Assembly (NCBI RefSeq): GCF_013396335.1
Contig: NZ_JABWSY010000022.1
Location: 18,844-82,843 of the forward strand
Direction of reading: 5' to 3'
DNA from: Bacillus sp. EB106-08-02-XG196
Lineage (GTDB): Bacteria; Bacillota; Bacilli; Bacillales; Cytobacillaceae
Length of the DNA stretch: 64,000 nucleotides
Positions 16,529 to 25,418 of the stretch are shown here, in pieces. The notes under the pieces were generated by a model, which saw only the letters and a list, made by a program, of their open reading frames with translations, was not told the origin of the DNA and did no database searches. The translations under genes and the position numbers were made by a program. The stretch's first letter is position 1. Each line of letters begins with the position of its first letter.

Positions 16529-16567
16529 AAAATAAAACAGGCTGACTAATGAGCCAGCCTGTTTAAC
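16529..16567 (-). terminator. Terminator after nupQ
   Basis: AAACAGGCT (16535-16543) pairs with AGCCTGTTT (16555-16563). The minus strand continues TATTTTGG. A second small stem TTGGCT/AGCCAA follows at about 16516-16530. Confidence 0.85.
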
Positions 16568-16574
16568 ACCATAT

Positions 16575-17525
16575 TTATCGTTTTCCTGGATCAAATGGTT
16601 CTCCAGCTGCTTTAGGTGCTTGTGAAGATTTAGAGAAAATAACTAATGCAATTAACGTTACTACATATGGGAAAATCTTTAGAATGATTGGCGGAATAAC
16701 AGCCAATTCAGGAATTACTTGAGATACGTTAGCGATCGTGCTGGCAAATCCGAAGAATAATGTTGCCCCTAAGATCCCGAGTGGCCTCCATTGACCAAAA
16801 ATTAAGGAAGCAAGAGCTAAGAATCCAAGACCTGAAACGGATCCAGTAAATTCACCTGCGTAGGTTAAAATAATGATTGCTCCGCCTAATCCTGATAATG
16901 CACCAGAAATCATAACGCCGATATAACGGATTCTTACTACATTAATACCTGCTGCTTGAGCAGCCTGTGGAAACTCACCACAAGACTTTAAACGCAAGCC
17001 AAATTTCGTTTTGTTTAGAATAAACGCACTAACAAGCAGTACTAATAAAATAAACCAAGTTGTTGCATACGTTTTTGTAAATAATAAATCCCCAATAATC
17101 GGAATTTGAGATAATATTGGCACATCAAATGGTGTGAAACCGCTGGTAATACGAATATTACCACTGCCCGTAATATTTCTAGCCAAGAATACTGTTAAAG
17201 CCATTGCAATCATGTTAATCGCTGTACCACTGATTACTTGGTCAGCGCTTAGATTAATGCTGGCAAAGGCATGTAATAGCGAAAATAAAATACCAACTAT
17301 CGCTGCTACTAACAATCCAATCCATAGTATCGTTGATCCTTGCATTTTATCCTGCAAAAAGTTAACCGTAAGTGCACTCGCAAATGCTCCTGAAATCATT
17401 AAACCTTCTAAACCAATATTTACGATACCGCTTCTTTCACTAAAAAGACCGCCTAATGCTGTTATAAGAAGTGGAATGGTAAAAACAATTGCATAAGGGA
17501 ATATTTGTTCAATTATGGTCCACAT
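16575..17525 (-). CDS. nupQ: Nucleoside ABC transporter permease (NupQ type)
   Basis: 316-residue membrane permease of the BMP-linked nucleoside/sugar uptake family. About eight to ten hydrophobic segments are visible, and the family segment ERSGIVNIGLEGLMISGAFA lies near residue 30. The start at 17525 (MWTIIEQ) has AAGGGAG upstream and is one base after the nupP stop. An upstream in-frame ATG would overlap nupP by 32 bases and adds a charged leader. It is the last gene of the nupNOPQ operon. Confidence 0.93.
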   Translation of the reverse strand: MWTIIEQIFPYAIVFTIPLLITALGGLFSERSGIVNIGLEGLMISGAFASALTVNFLQDKMQGSTILWIGLLVAAIVGILFSLLHAFASINLSADQVISGTAINMIAMALTVFLARNITGSGNIRITSGFTPFDVPILSQIPIIGDLLFTKTYATTWFILLVLLVSAFILNKTKFGLRLKSCGEFPQAAQAAGINVVRIRYIGVMISGALSGLGGAIIILTYAGEFTGSVSGLGFLALASLIFGQWRPLGILGATLFFGFASTIANVSQVIPELAVIPPIILKIFPYVVTLIALVIFSKSSQAPKAAGEPFDPGKR

Positions 17526-17526
17526 T

Positions 17527-18606
17527 TTAGGATTCTCCCTTCTTGCCAACAGGTCCATTTACATCATTTGCATTTGAAGTAGTCTTGCGGAATTTATTTA
17601 ATACACGATGAATCAGTACGCTGGTAGCAGCAAAATAAATAATAATAGCAATAATTGTATTTGCAAGTTCTGGGGGAATCTCGATCATCGCATTCATAAA
17701 GCCAGTTCCTGAATAAAGAATACCAAAAAGGATTGCTGCAAAGAATACGCCGACTGGAGAGTTTGCCCCAAGTAATGCAACCGCAATGCCATCATAGCCC
17801 TGCGATGGTAAAATACCAATTTGTATACTGGAAGCATTACCAGTGTATAATGCTACTCCACCAAGACCTGCAAGAGCACCTGAGATTATCATAGATAAGA
17901 TAATATTTCGATTTACTTTCATACCTGCATATTCTGCTGCGTGGCGATTAAACCCTACAGCTTTTAATTCAAATCCTAGTGTTGTTTTATTAATGATAAA
18001 CGCAACGATGAGTACAGCAATAACTCCAAAGAATAATCCTAAATTTATATACGAACCCTGAAACATTTCTGTCAACCAAGGTGTTCTCAAAGTAGATTCT
18101 TCTGCAAGTTTTCGAGATTCAGTTTCCAGGAATTCTCCTTTAAAATAACCAGGAACAACATAATAAACTGTCCAATATGCAATCCAGTTCATCATGATAG
18201 TGGATACTACTTCATGCACATTAAATTTCGCTTTAAAAAGGCCAGGAATAAATGCCCATAATCCTCCAGCTAAAATTCCGGCAAGTACCATTACAATAAT
18301 TAGAATCGGTCTTGATAGATCAAACGTTAAACCCACAGCAGTAGCAGCCATACCGCCAATCAACATTTGACCTGAGGCACCAATGTTAAATAGACCTGTA
18401 CGGAAGGCAAAAGCGACAGCAAGTCCAGTAAAAATGAGCGGTGTTGCAGTTGCAAGAGTATCACCAATACGTGAAATATTCTTTAATGCACCTTGGAATA
18501 AATACGTGTAACCTTCAATCGGGCTTGCCCCTATGAAGAGCATTAGTAAGCCCCCAGCTATTAGTCCTAAAATAATTGATATTAATGAAACTATGGTGTT
18601 TCTCAT
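17527..18606 (-). CDS. nupP: Nucleoside ABC transporter permease (NupP type)
   Basis: 359-residue permease, partner of NupQ. The hydrophobic N-terminal helix (IVSLISIILGLIAGGLLMLF) and the family segment FRTGLFNIGASGQMLIGGMA are visible. The start overlaps the nupO stop by 4 nt (ATGA), so translation is coupled. The C-terminus is a short hydrophilic tail. With NupO, NupQ and the lipoprotein NupN it forms an importer. B. subtilis NupNOPQ takes up guanosine and related nucleosides; the ligand here is inferred from that. Confidence 0.93.
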   Translation of the reverse strand: MRNTIVSLISIILGLIAGGLLMLFIGASPIEGYTYLFQGALKNISRIGDTLATATPLIFTGLAVAFAFRTGLFNIGASGQMLIGGMAATAVGLTFDLSRPILIIVMVLAGILAGGLWAFIPGLFKAKFNVHEVVSTIMMNWIAYWTVYYVVPGYFKGEFLETESRKLAEESTLRTPWLTEMFQGSYINLGLFFGVIAVLIVAFIINKTTLGFELKAVGFNRHAAEYAGMKVNRNIILSMIISGALAGLGGVALYTGNASSIQIGILPSQGYDGIAVALLGANSPVGVFFAAILFGILYSGTGFMNAMIEIPPELANTIIAIIIYFAATSVLIHRVLNKFRKTTSNANDVNGPVGKKGES

Positions 18607-20126
18607 ACACTTCTCTCCTTACTCACACCTGCCATCATCAGTCCTACCTCATTCTCATTCGTTTCGGAAGCAATTACTGTTCCGATTAACTCTCCGTTGT
18701 TAACAATGGCAATACGGTCTGAAAGTTGCAGTACTTCATCAAGCTCTAAAGAAACAAGAAGAACAGCCTTTCCTTTATCGCGATGCTCAATTAATCTTTT
18801 GTGGATATATTCAATTGATCCTACATCCAATCCACGTGTAGGTTGTACAGCAATGAGCAAATCAGGATCTAATTCCATTTCACGGCCAATGATTGCCTTT
18901 TGCTGATTACCTCCAGATAGAGTCCTTGCAATGGATGCTCCGCCTTCACCGGAACGAACATCAAAGTTTTCTAAAATACTTTTAGCATATTTCTTAATTG
19001 CAGCGCCATTTAGTAATCCAGCCTTCGCAAACGGAGGTTTATTGTAGACCTCTAAAACCATGTTGTTTTCTAGTGTATAATCGAGAACAAGTCCCCGCCT
19101 ATGTCTGTCTTCAGGGATATGGCCAATTCCACTTTCGATTCTTTGGCGAATGGGAATATTTGTTATTTCTTTTCCTTTTAATAAAATTTTTCCTGATTCA
19201 ACTTTCCTAAGTCCCGTTATCGCTTCTACGAGTTCAGATTGACCATTCCCCTCAACTCCAGCGATACCGACTATTTCTCCTCGTTTGACTTCAACAGAGA
19301 AGTTTTTCAGTCCCATTACCTTTCTGTTATTTTTCACAGAAATAGAATCTATTTGAAGTACAACCTCACCAGGTGTACTAGCTTTCTTATCCACTTTAAA
19401 GTTAACTTGACGGCCAACCATCATTTCTGCCATCTGTGCCTCGCTTGTTTCCTTTACGTTAACTGTTCCGATTCCTTTTCCACGTCTTATAACAGTACAA
19501 CGGTCTGCAACCGCTTTAATTTCTTTCAACTTATGTGTAATGATGATAATCGATTTACCTTCATTAATGAGATTACGCATAATCTTCATTAATTCTTCTA
19601 TTTCATGAGGGGTTAAAACAGCAGTTGGTTCGTCAAAAATAAGAACCTCAGCTTCACGATAAAGCATTTTCATTATTTCTACTCTTTGCTGCATACCTAC
19701 AGAAATATCTTCAATCTTTGCATGCGGGTCAACATTCAAACCGTAATGTTTTGATAACTCTGCAATTCTTTTTGCTGCCTTATCAATATCTAGGACCATA
19801 CCTTTTAATGGCTCACTGCCTAGTATAATATTTTCTGTAACTGTAAAATTTTCTACTAATTTAAAATGCTGATGGACCATTCCGATACCAAGTTGATTGG
19901 CAACATTAGGACTCGTAATTTTTACTTCCTTCTCCCGTATCTTTACGATCCCTTTTTCAGGTTGATACATGCCAAACAATACACCCATAAGTGTTGATTT
20001 ACCAGCACCGTTTTCACCTAATAGGGCATGTATTTCCCCTTTTTTTAATGTTAGGGTAATATTATCATTTGCCACAATACCAGGAAATTCTTTCCTAATA
20101 TCCAGCATTTCAACCACATAACTCAT
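18603..20126 (-). CDS. nupO: Nucleoside ABC transporter ATPase with two ABC domains (NupO type)
   Basis: 507-residue duplicated ABC ATPase energising NupP/NupQ. The first domain has Walker A LLGENGAGKST (about 37) and Walker B VLIFDEPTAVLT. The second has GVEGNGQSE in the Walker A position and signature ARTLSGGNQQK. The second Walker A lacks the GKS/T lysine, the usual degenerate site of this ribose/BMP class. The start at 20126 has AAGGTGAG 8 nt upstream; a GTG 12 nt earlier overlaps that site and is rejected. Confidence 0.93.
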   Translation of the reverse strand: MSYVVEMLDIRKEFPGIVANDNITLTLKKGEIHALLGENGAGKSTLMGVLFGMYQPEKGIVKIREKEVKITSPNVANQLGIGMVHQHFKLVENFTVTENIILGSEPLKGMVLDIDKAAKRIAELSKHYGLNVDPHAKIEDISVGMQQRVEIMKMLYREAEVLIFDEPTAVLTPHEIEELMKIMRNLINEGKSIIIITHKLKEIKAVADRCTVIRRGKGIGTVNVKETSEAQMAEMMVGRQVNFKVDKKASTPGEVVLQIDSISVKNNRKVMGLKNFSVEVKRGEIVGIAGVEGNGQSELVEAITGLRKVESGKILLKGKEITNIPIRQRIESGIGHIPEDRHRRGLVLDYTLENNMVLEVYNKPPFAKAGLLNGAAIKKYAKSILENFDVRSGEGGASIARTLSGGNQQKAIIGREMELDPDLLIAVQPTRGLDVGSIEYIHKRLIEHRDKGKAVLLVSLELDEVLQLSDRIAIVNNGELIGTVIASETNENEVGLMMAGVSKERSV

Positions 20127-20286
20127 AGTAGCACTCACCTTTTTATTTAGACTCGGGTTACGTTGAAAATAGGGAGTCCCCTATCACTGCATCAAAACTC
20201 AAGGAAATTGTATTCAAAAGGAATATACTAAACCACTATTTCCTTACTCTAGCAATTTGCTTAGTTGGCAGAACATTTATGCATAA

Positions 20287-20327
20287 AGGCATAAAAGAGA
20301 CGGGTAAAACCGTCTCTTTTATGATCT
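20287..20327 (-). terminator. Strong hairpin after nupN
   Basis: ATAAAAGAGACGG (20291-20303) and CCGTCTCTTTTAT (20310-20322) form a 13-bp stem. It lies between nupN and nupO, so it probably gives more binding protein than transporter mRNA. Confidence 0.8.
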
Positions 20328-20330
20328 TTT

Positions 20331-21431
20331 TTACTTTAGTAAGCTTCCTTGCTCAGCGGCAACTTTAATATCACCAGACTTAATTTTTTCAAATACTTCA
20401 TTTACCTTAGTAATTGTATCGTCGCTTAAGTTAGGATTTTCAGCCGGAAGACCAATACCGTCATTTTTTGCATCGAACGTTAATGTTTCGCCGCCAGGGA
20501 AATCACCATCTAACTCGCGCTTGATTAAGTCAAATGTAACGTTATCTAATTTCTTCATTGCTGAAGTCAAGATAATTGATTTTTCACCTTCATAAATACC
20601 ATCTGCATATTGGTCAGAGTCAACACCAACGATCCAGATTTTCTCTCCAGCTTTTCCACGTGTTTTTGCTTCATTGATAGCACCAACACCAACACCGCCA
20701 GCAGCAGTGAAGATTACATTTACACCACGGTCATACATTTGTGCAGCAATTTGTCCACCTGCAGCTACGTTATCAAATGAACCTTGGTAAAGTACGTTTT
20801 CAGCTTTAATACTAAGTTTTGTACCTAGGTTTTCGTTAGCGTATTTAACACCTTGTTGGAAGCCCCAGTTAAACTTTTGAACAGCTGGAATTTCCATACC
20901 GCCGATGAATCCAGCTTCGCCTTCTTTTAATTCAAGAGCAGCAGCAACACCTGCTAAGAAACCTGATTCATGTTCAGCGAAGAAGACCGCTACCGTGTTA
21001 TCGTTAACAACTGGTTTGAAGTCACCAGAATGTGGATTACCGTCAAGAATGACAAATTTTGCATCTTTATATTTATCCTGTGCTTTGAATACGGCAGTTT
21101 CAAACTTGAATCCAGGTAATACAATAAACTTATAACCTGCATCATATAAATTGCCCATTTCCTTTAGGTATTCTGCTTCAGTAGTACCTGCTGGCTTAAG
21201 GTATTTTTCTTGGATTCCAAGTTCTTCTTTAGCTTGTAGAATACCTTCCCAAGTACCTTGGTTAAAGGATTTGTCATCAATTGTACCAGCATCAGTAACC
21301 ATACCAATTTTAATAGCCTCTTTACCATTATCCTTACCTGTATCTTTGTCATCACCGCCGCCGCATGCTGCTAACATTGTGCCTGCAGCTAATATCATTG
21401 ACATAGCCAAACCAAATTTACGTTTTTTCAA
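20331..21431 (-). CDS. nupN: BMP-family nucleoside-binding lipoprotein (NupN type)
   Basis: 366-residue substrate-binding lipoprotein of the BMP/PnrA family. The lipoprotein signal peptide MKKRKFGLAMSMILAAGTML ends in the lipobox LAAC (Cys23), followed by a Gly/Asp-rich linker. The mature part has typical BMP motifs (GMVTDAGTIDDKSFNQGTWE, then FTAAGGVGVGAI). The start codon is TTG at 21431, with AGGGGGT 8 nt upstream; no in-frame ATG or GTG fits better. It is the first gene of nupNOPQ. An inverted repeat at 21460-21481 lies just upstream. Confidence 0.94.
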   Translation of the reverse strand: MKKRKFGLAMSMILAAGTMLAACGGGDDKDTGKDNGKEAIKIGMVTDAGTIDDKSFNQGTWEGILQAKEELGIQEKYLKPAGTTEAEYLKEMGNLYDAGYKFIVLPGFKFETAVFKAQDKYKDAKFVILDGNPHSGDFKPVVNDNTVAVFFAEHESGFLAGVAAALELKEGEAGFIGGMEIPAVQKFNWGFQQGVKYANENLGTKLSIKAENVLYQGSFDNVAAGGQIAAQMYDRGVNVIFTAAGGVGVGAINEAKTRGKAGEKIWIVGVDSDQYADGIYEGEKSIILTSAMKKLDNVTFDLIKRELDGDFPGGETLTFDAKNDGIGLPAENPNLSDDTITKVNEVFEKIKSGDIKVAAEQGSLLK

Positions 21432-21459
21432 GGCAATTTACCCCCTATATTTTTGTTTG

Positions 21460-21481
21460 ATTTAGTAGAAATGTACTAAAT
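21460..21481. promoter_or_regulatory. Inverted repeat between ymfC and nupN
   Basis: ATTTAGTA (21460-21467) and TACTAAAT (21474-21481) are perfect inverted copies with a 6-nt spacer. It lies 29-50 bp upstream of the nupN TTG start. It has no T-tract, so an operator or an mRNA hairpin is possible. Confidence 0.5.
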
Positions 21482-21516
21482 TGCAGACATGTTTATGCTT
21501 CCATAATTCAAGAAAT

Positions 21517-22242
21517 TTAAAACCTTTTTCTCAATACCTGAAAACTAAATTTATCCGCTTTAAAGTAGTTTACCGAAAAGAGTACAGGTTCATCCATTTC
21601 ATCAAAATGCATTTGCTTTAAAACAAGCAAAGCCGTTTCTGGTTCACATTCTAAAATGGGAGAAATTTTCTCATGATAACCAATAGGTTCGATTTGAGCA
21701 ACCGCGTATGTAATTTTTCGGTTTGCCTCCTCTTCCAAAATGGAAAAAATAGATTCCTCTCCATGTGAAAAAGTTTCTGGTAAGATTTTTTCAGGTACCT
21801 TGTCGATACAATAAACAACTGGTTCCCCGTTTGCAGTTCTAACCCGCTCCATGATCACAATTTCCTCATTTGCAGAACATGAAAATCGACGAATGTCCTC
21901 TTCAGTAGCTCCAACAGTTGATGAACTTAAAAAGATTGTACCTGGCTTCATACCCGCCTGAAATATCATGTCCGTAACACTATTAAGTTGTTCAATCCCT
22001 GAGGTAAACAGCGGCTTAGAATTAACAAACGTTCCAACACCGTGGCGCCGAATGATAACGTTTTCTTCTTCAAGTATGCGTAATGCCTCTCGAAGTGTGG
22101 CTCTGCTTACTCCAAGATGTTTGGCAAGATCGAATTCAGATGGCAGCTTTTCTTTTTCTTTGTAAACTCCTTGTTCGATATCTTGTTTTAACCGATCGAT
22201 AACTTGCAGGTATAAATGTCGGTTATCTAGCTTAATTGACAT
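21517..22242 (-). CDS. ymfC: GntR/HutC-family transcriptional regulator (YmfC)
   Basis: 241-residue regulator. The N-terminal winged HTH (about 8-72, LPSEFDLAKHLGVSRATLRE) has a GntR signature. The C-terminal UTRA ligand-binding domain (about 95-235, MERVRTANGEPVVYCIDKVP) places it in the HutC subfamily. It lies directly before nupNOPQ in the same orientation and probably controls it and itself. A palindrome 28-45 bp upstream of its start is a likely operator. The effector is unknown; a nucleoside is an inference from context. Confidence 0.9.
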   Translation of the reverse strand: MSIKLDNRHLYLQVIDRLKQDIEQGVYKEKEKLPSEFDLAKHLGVSRATLREALRILEEENVIIRRHGVGTFVNSKPLFTSGIEQLNSVTDMIFQAGMKPGTIFLSSSTVGATEEDIRRFSCSANEEIVIMERVRTANGEPVVYCIDKVPEKILPETFSHGEESIFSILEEEANRKITYAVAQIEPIGYHEKISPILECEPETALLVLKQMHFDEMDEPVLFSVNYFKADKFSFQVLRKRF

Positions 22243-22269
22243 GCGGGGTACCTCCAGCTTCTTCCTAAG

Positions 22270-22287
22270 ACATCAGACATCTGATGT
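22270..22287. promoter_or_regulatory. Candidate YmfC operator
   Basis: ACATCAGA-CA-TCTGATGT is a perfect 8-bp inverted repeat with a 2-nt centre, 28-45 bp upstream of the ymfC start. It lies next to an AT-rich TTATAC stretch that could be part of a -10 region. No clear -35 box was found. The remaining sequence to about 22460 is AT-rich with nothing recognisable. Confidence 0.55.
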
Positions 22288-22461
22288 ATAATCATTCCTA
22301 CTAATCGAAAATAATATACCACTTTTTTAGGCATATGGAAATAGTAATTCAATAAATTGTCGAAAAAAGCAATATTGTCGAATAGTATTTTGAAAAATAG
22401 GCCTTTTTACTCTTAAATCTGCTATAATTTATTATTGTCTAAACCAATTAGGAATATTTTA

Positions 22462-22496
22462 GTAAAAAAAAAAAGCCGTTAGGCTCTTTTTTTTAT
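22462..22496 (-). terminator. Terminator for spoIIIE, displaced from its gene
   Basis: On the minus strand AAAAAAAAGAGCC-TAAC-GGCTTTTTTTTTT forms a stem with a long T-tract. It stands about 190 nt from the spoIIIE stop because a MITE-like element lies between. Confidence 0.75.
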
Positions 22497-22498
22497 TT

Positions 22499-22682
22499 GG
22501 CTCTGTTAAACTGGGCTGTTGATTTGTGCTCCAGGCGCTTCGCTTTCCGCAGGCGGTTCGGGAAGCCTCCTCGGCGCTAAAGCGCCTGCGGGGTCTCCCC
22601 TGTCCCGTCCTCCTGCATGAGTCTCGCGCCTTCCGCACAAATCAACAGCGTGCCAAAATCAATAATAAGCTTTAACTTAGCC
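22499..22682 (+). mobile_element. MITE-like element, copy 1 (184 nt)
   Basis: GC-rich element with inverted ends: left GGCTCTGTTAAAC, right (reverse complement) GGCTAAGTTAAAG. Inner arms GCTGTTGATTTGTGC at the left reappear inverted at the right. The core (CTTCGCTTTCCGC, GAAGCCTCCTCGGCGC, GCGCCTGCGGGGTCTCCCC) is shared with 39138-39323. It touches the spoIIIE stop codon. No open reading frame in it looks real. Confidence 0.75.
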
Positions 22683-25028
22683 TTAATTTACTTCTTCGTT
22701 TGGTTTGGACTGTAATACTGCTCTTGGTTTACTGCCTTCATATGATCCGACAATTCCTCGTGCTTCCATTTCATCAATTAACCGCGCTGCTCTTGTATAT
22801 CCTATTCGAAAACGACGCTGTAACATGGAAACAGATGCCGTTTGCATATCTATTACTAAATCCACAGCGTCTGAATACAGGTCATCATCAACCTCACCAA
22901 CTGCTTCTGGTGTATCGTCTGGAATCATCTCATCTTGATATTGTGCTTTTTGCTGCCCAATAACAAAATTAACCGTTTCCTCCACTTCATTATCTGATAG
23001 AAAGGCACCTTGTACACGCACTGGTTTTGAAGCACCAACTGGTAAAAATAACATATCTCCTCTTCCCAGCAGTTTTTCTGCGCCGCCCATATCCAGGATC
23101 GTTCTTGAATCCGTAGCACTCGATACAGCAAAGGCAATTCTTGAAGGGATATTTGCTTTAATCACTCCGGTAATGACATCAACGGATGGGCGCTGGGTTG
23201 CTATAATGAGGTGAATTCCCGCAGCCCGTGCCATTTGTGCAAGTCTAGTAATGGAATCCTCAACATCAGAGGAGGCTACCATCATTAGATCAGCAAGCTC
23301 GTCCACAATTACAACAATATATGGTAAAAGTGGCTGCTTATCATTTTCCTCCATGTTATGCCTTTTGATATGGTCATTATATCCTTCAATATTCCGTGTA
23401 CCAGTATGAGAGAACAGTTCATAACGTCTCTCCATTTCACTAACTACTTTTTTCAAAGCTTGTGATGCTTTTTTAGCATCCGTTACGACTGGTGCCAATA
23501 AATGAGGTACTCCATTATAGACATTTAACTCCACCATCTTAGGGTCAATCATCATTAATTTGACTTCATGAGGCTTAGCTCTCATCAAAATACTTGTGAT
23601 TATACCGTTAATACAAACACTTTTCCCGCTTCCAGTTGAACCGGCCACGAGCAGATGGGGCATTTTATTTAATTCAGCAAGTACTGCCTCCCCAGTAATA
23701 TCCCTGCCAAGACCAATTAATAGTTTCGCCTCTGGTTTATTATTTTGAGTTGCTTCTAGTACTTCTCTTAGAGAAACAACTGCAACCTCTGAATTAGGTA
23801 CCTCAATTCCAATTGCTGACTTTCCAGGAATAGGTGCTTCAATCCGTATATCTTTAGCAGCTAGTGCTAATGCTAGATCATCACTTAAGCTAACTATTTT
23901 ACTAACTTTAACCCCGACATCAGGATGTACTTCATACTTTGTAACAGCTGGACCAAGATGTACCTGTGTTACTCGAGCCTTAACCCCGAAGCTTTGAAAA
24001 GTTCTTTCCAGTTTAGCTGCATTCGCATGAATTAATTCGTATTCTCCGCTTTGATCTGTTTTTTTCGGAAGCTTTAGAAGTCTTAGCGGCGGTAATTCAT
24101 ATGCAACATTCTCCACTTCCGTAAAGGTAATCGGCGGTGTGCTATCGTCTTCTATTTTCTGGTCATTTCCTTTATTCTTTGAATCCTCTTTCCTTCGTTT
24201 AGCTCTTTGCGTCTCTTCATCAGGATAAGCACGATCTGCAAAGCTTGAAATGAGGGGTTCAGGTATGACGATTTCATCCTGATCATTTTGTAATGGGGGA
24301 ATGATTTCTGGCTGAACTGAAGCGATTGCTCTGTTTTCACGTTCCCGTTCCAGCTGTACGCGTCTTTCTTCCCGCCGCTCCTGTTTTTTCTGTTTCCATT
24401 CTTCTAAGTCTAATTGAAAGGCACTCCATTGTCCCTTTGAAAATTCAATCATCGTGGTTCCTACTTTTGCAATAAACTCTCCGAATGATTTACCAGTAAG
24501 TAAAATAAACCCTATTAGTATAAAGATAAAGGCAATAATCTTTGTGCCAGTTTCAGCAAAGAGATAATGAAACATAGCAAAAAGAACGGCGCCAATCATC
24601 CCTCCACCAAGGTCAATTGTGCTTGTTTCCCCTCTAACTTCCATCATAAATATTTCCCATGTGTTACTAATAACACTAGGATTCTTAAAGTTCCCATCAT
24701 TTGTTAGTAAATGAAAAAGCGTTACATGGCTTAAAAGGAGAATAGATGAAACAATAAGATAAGTTCCAATTAATTTTATATTAAAAATAAAAGGGATTGT
24801 TCGTTTCCACATAAGATATACGCTTAAAATAACCAGACCAATCAAGCTTAGCATGTACCATTCACCCATCCAAAATCGGAAAAATAGTACTGCTGCTTCC
24901 CCAACAGCCCCCAATTTAGCTATCGATATAATTGCAAGCGCTAATAAGGCAAGCGCGGAAAGTTCGTATTGTACGGTTTGTTTTAAATGATTATCTCGTT
25001 TTTTTGATCGTCTCTTTTTCTTCGCCAT
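22683..25028 (-). CDS. spoIIIE: DNA translocase SpoIIIE/FtsK
   Basis: 781-residue DNA translocase that pumps the chromosome into the forespore and clears DNA from septa. About four membrane helices lie in the first 185 residues (for example AAVLFFRFWMGEWYMLSLIG). A charged linker is followed by the RecA-like motor, with Walker A GSTGSGKSVC (about 460), Walker B IVVIVDELADLMM, and RITRLAQ-type sensor sequence. The C-terminal winged-helix gamma domain ends with RRFRIGYTRAARLIDEME. The length and position between tepA/ylzJ and ymfC match B. subtilis SpoIIIE. A second FtsK paralogue, if any, would be elsewhere. Confidence 0.95.
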   Translation of the reverse strand: MAKKKRRSKKRDNHLKQTVQYELSALALLALAIISIAKLGAVGEAAVLFFRFWMGEWYMLSLIGLVILSVYLMWKRTIPFIFNIKLIGTYLIVSSILLLSHVTLFHLLTNDGNFKNPSVISNTWEIFMMEVRGETSTIDLGGGMIGAVLFAMFHYLFAETGTKIIAFIFILIGFILLTGKSFGEFIAKVGTTMIEFSKGQWSAFQLDLEEWKQKKQERREERRVQLERERENRAIASVQPEIIPPLQNDQDEIVIPEPLISSFADRAYPDEETQRAKRRKEDSKNKGNDQKIEDDSTPPITFTEVENVAYELPPLRLLKLPKKTDQSGEYELIHANAAKLERTFQSFGVKARVTQVHLGPAVTKYEVHPDVGVKVSKIVSLSDDLALALAAKDIRIEAPIPGKSAIGIEVPNSEVAVVSLREVLEATQNNKPEAKLLIGLGRDITGEAVLAELNKMPHLLVAGSTGSGKSVCINGIITSILMRAKPHEVKLMMIDPKMVELNVYNGVPHLLAPVVTDAKKASQALKKVVSEMERRYELFSHTGTRNIEGYNDHIKRHNMEENDKQPLLPYIVVIVDELADLMMVASSDVEDSITRLAQMARAAGIHLIIATQRPSVDVITGVIKANIPSRIAFAVSSATDSRTILDMGGAEKLLGRGDMLFLPVGASKPVRVQGAFLSDNEVEETVNFVIGQQKAQYQDEMIPDDTPEAVGEVDDDLYSDAVDLVIDMQTASVSMLQRRFRIGYTRAARLIDEMEARGIVGSYEGSKPRAVLQSKPNEEVN

Positions 25029-25116
25029 CTTATCACCTGTCTATATAAGTGTAGTACTATCATCATTATCAACCTTTTACATTATTAATCGCAATGCAAT
25101 TAGAAAATTACCCACA

Positions 25117-25148
25117 AAAGGAAGAAAGCAGCCTTCAATGGCTGCTTA
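25117..25148 (-). terminator. Terminator after ylzJ
   Basis: AGCAGCC (25127-25133) pairs with GGCTGCT (25140-25146). The minus strand continues TTCTTCCTTTTG. Confidence 0.7.
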
Positions 25149-25181
25149 AGCTTGATATCCTTATTATACCATAATATCCTA

Positions 25182-25418
25182 TTAGTTTGATGACAATCCT
25201 TCAATGCTGGCACAAGAAATTTTAGCACCTGGACATAAGCGCTCGTCTAAATAATGCTGCGGATCACTGCTTAATATGCGAATGACCTGAACATTTTGGG
25301 CATCAGATTGTTCTACTATCAGTGACACCCCTTGATAGGTTACCGTTTGTTGTCTGCTAAAGGCATCTGTGTCATTTGGAAAAATTAATTCCTGCGGCAT
25401 CGTCGTATATAGAATCAT
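25182..25418 (-). CDS. ylzJ: YlzJ-like protein
   Basis: 78-residue conserved Bacillus protein of unknown function (YlzJ family, beginning MILYTTMPQELIFP). Its start overlaps the tepA stop by 4 nt (ATGA), so it is translationally coupled to tepA, as in B. subtilis. No membrane segment or catalytic motif is visible. Confidence 0.88.
   Translation of the reverse strand: MILYTTMPQELIFPNDTDAFSRQQTVTYQGVSLIVEQSDAQNVQVIRILSSDPQHYLDERLCPGAKISCASIEGLSSN

Noticed and set aside
18603..20126. Degenerate second Walker A of NupO as a damaged gene
   Set aside because: Loss of the lysine in one ABC half is common in this transporter class, and the rest of the protein is intact.
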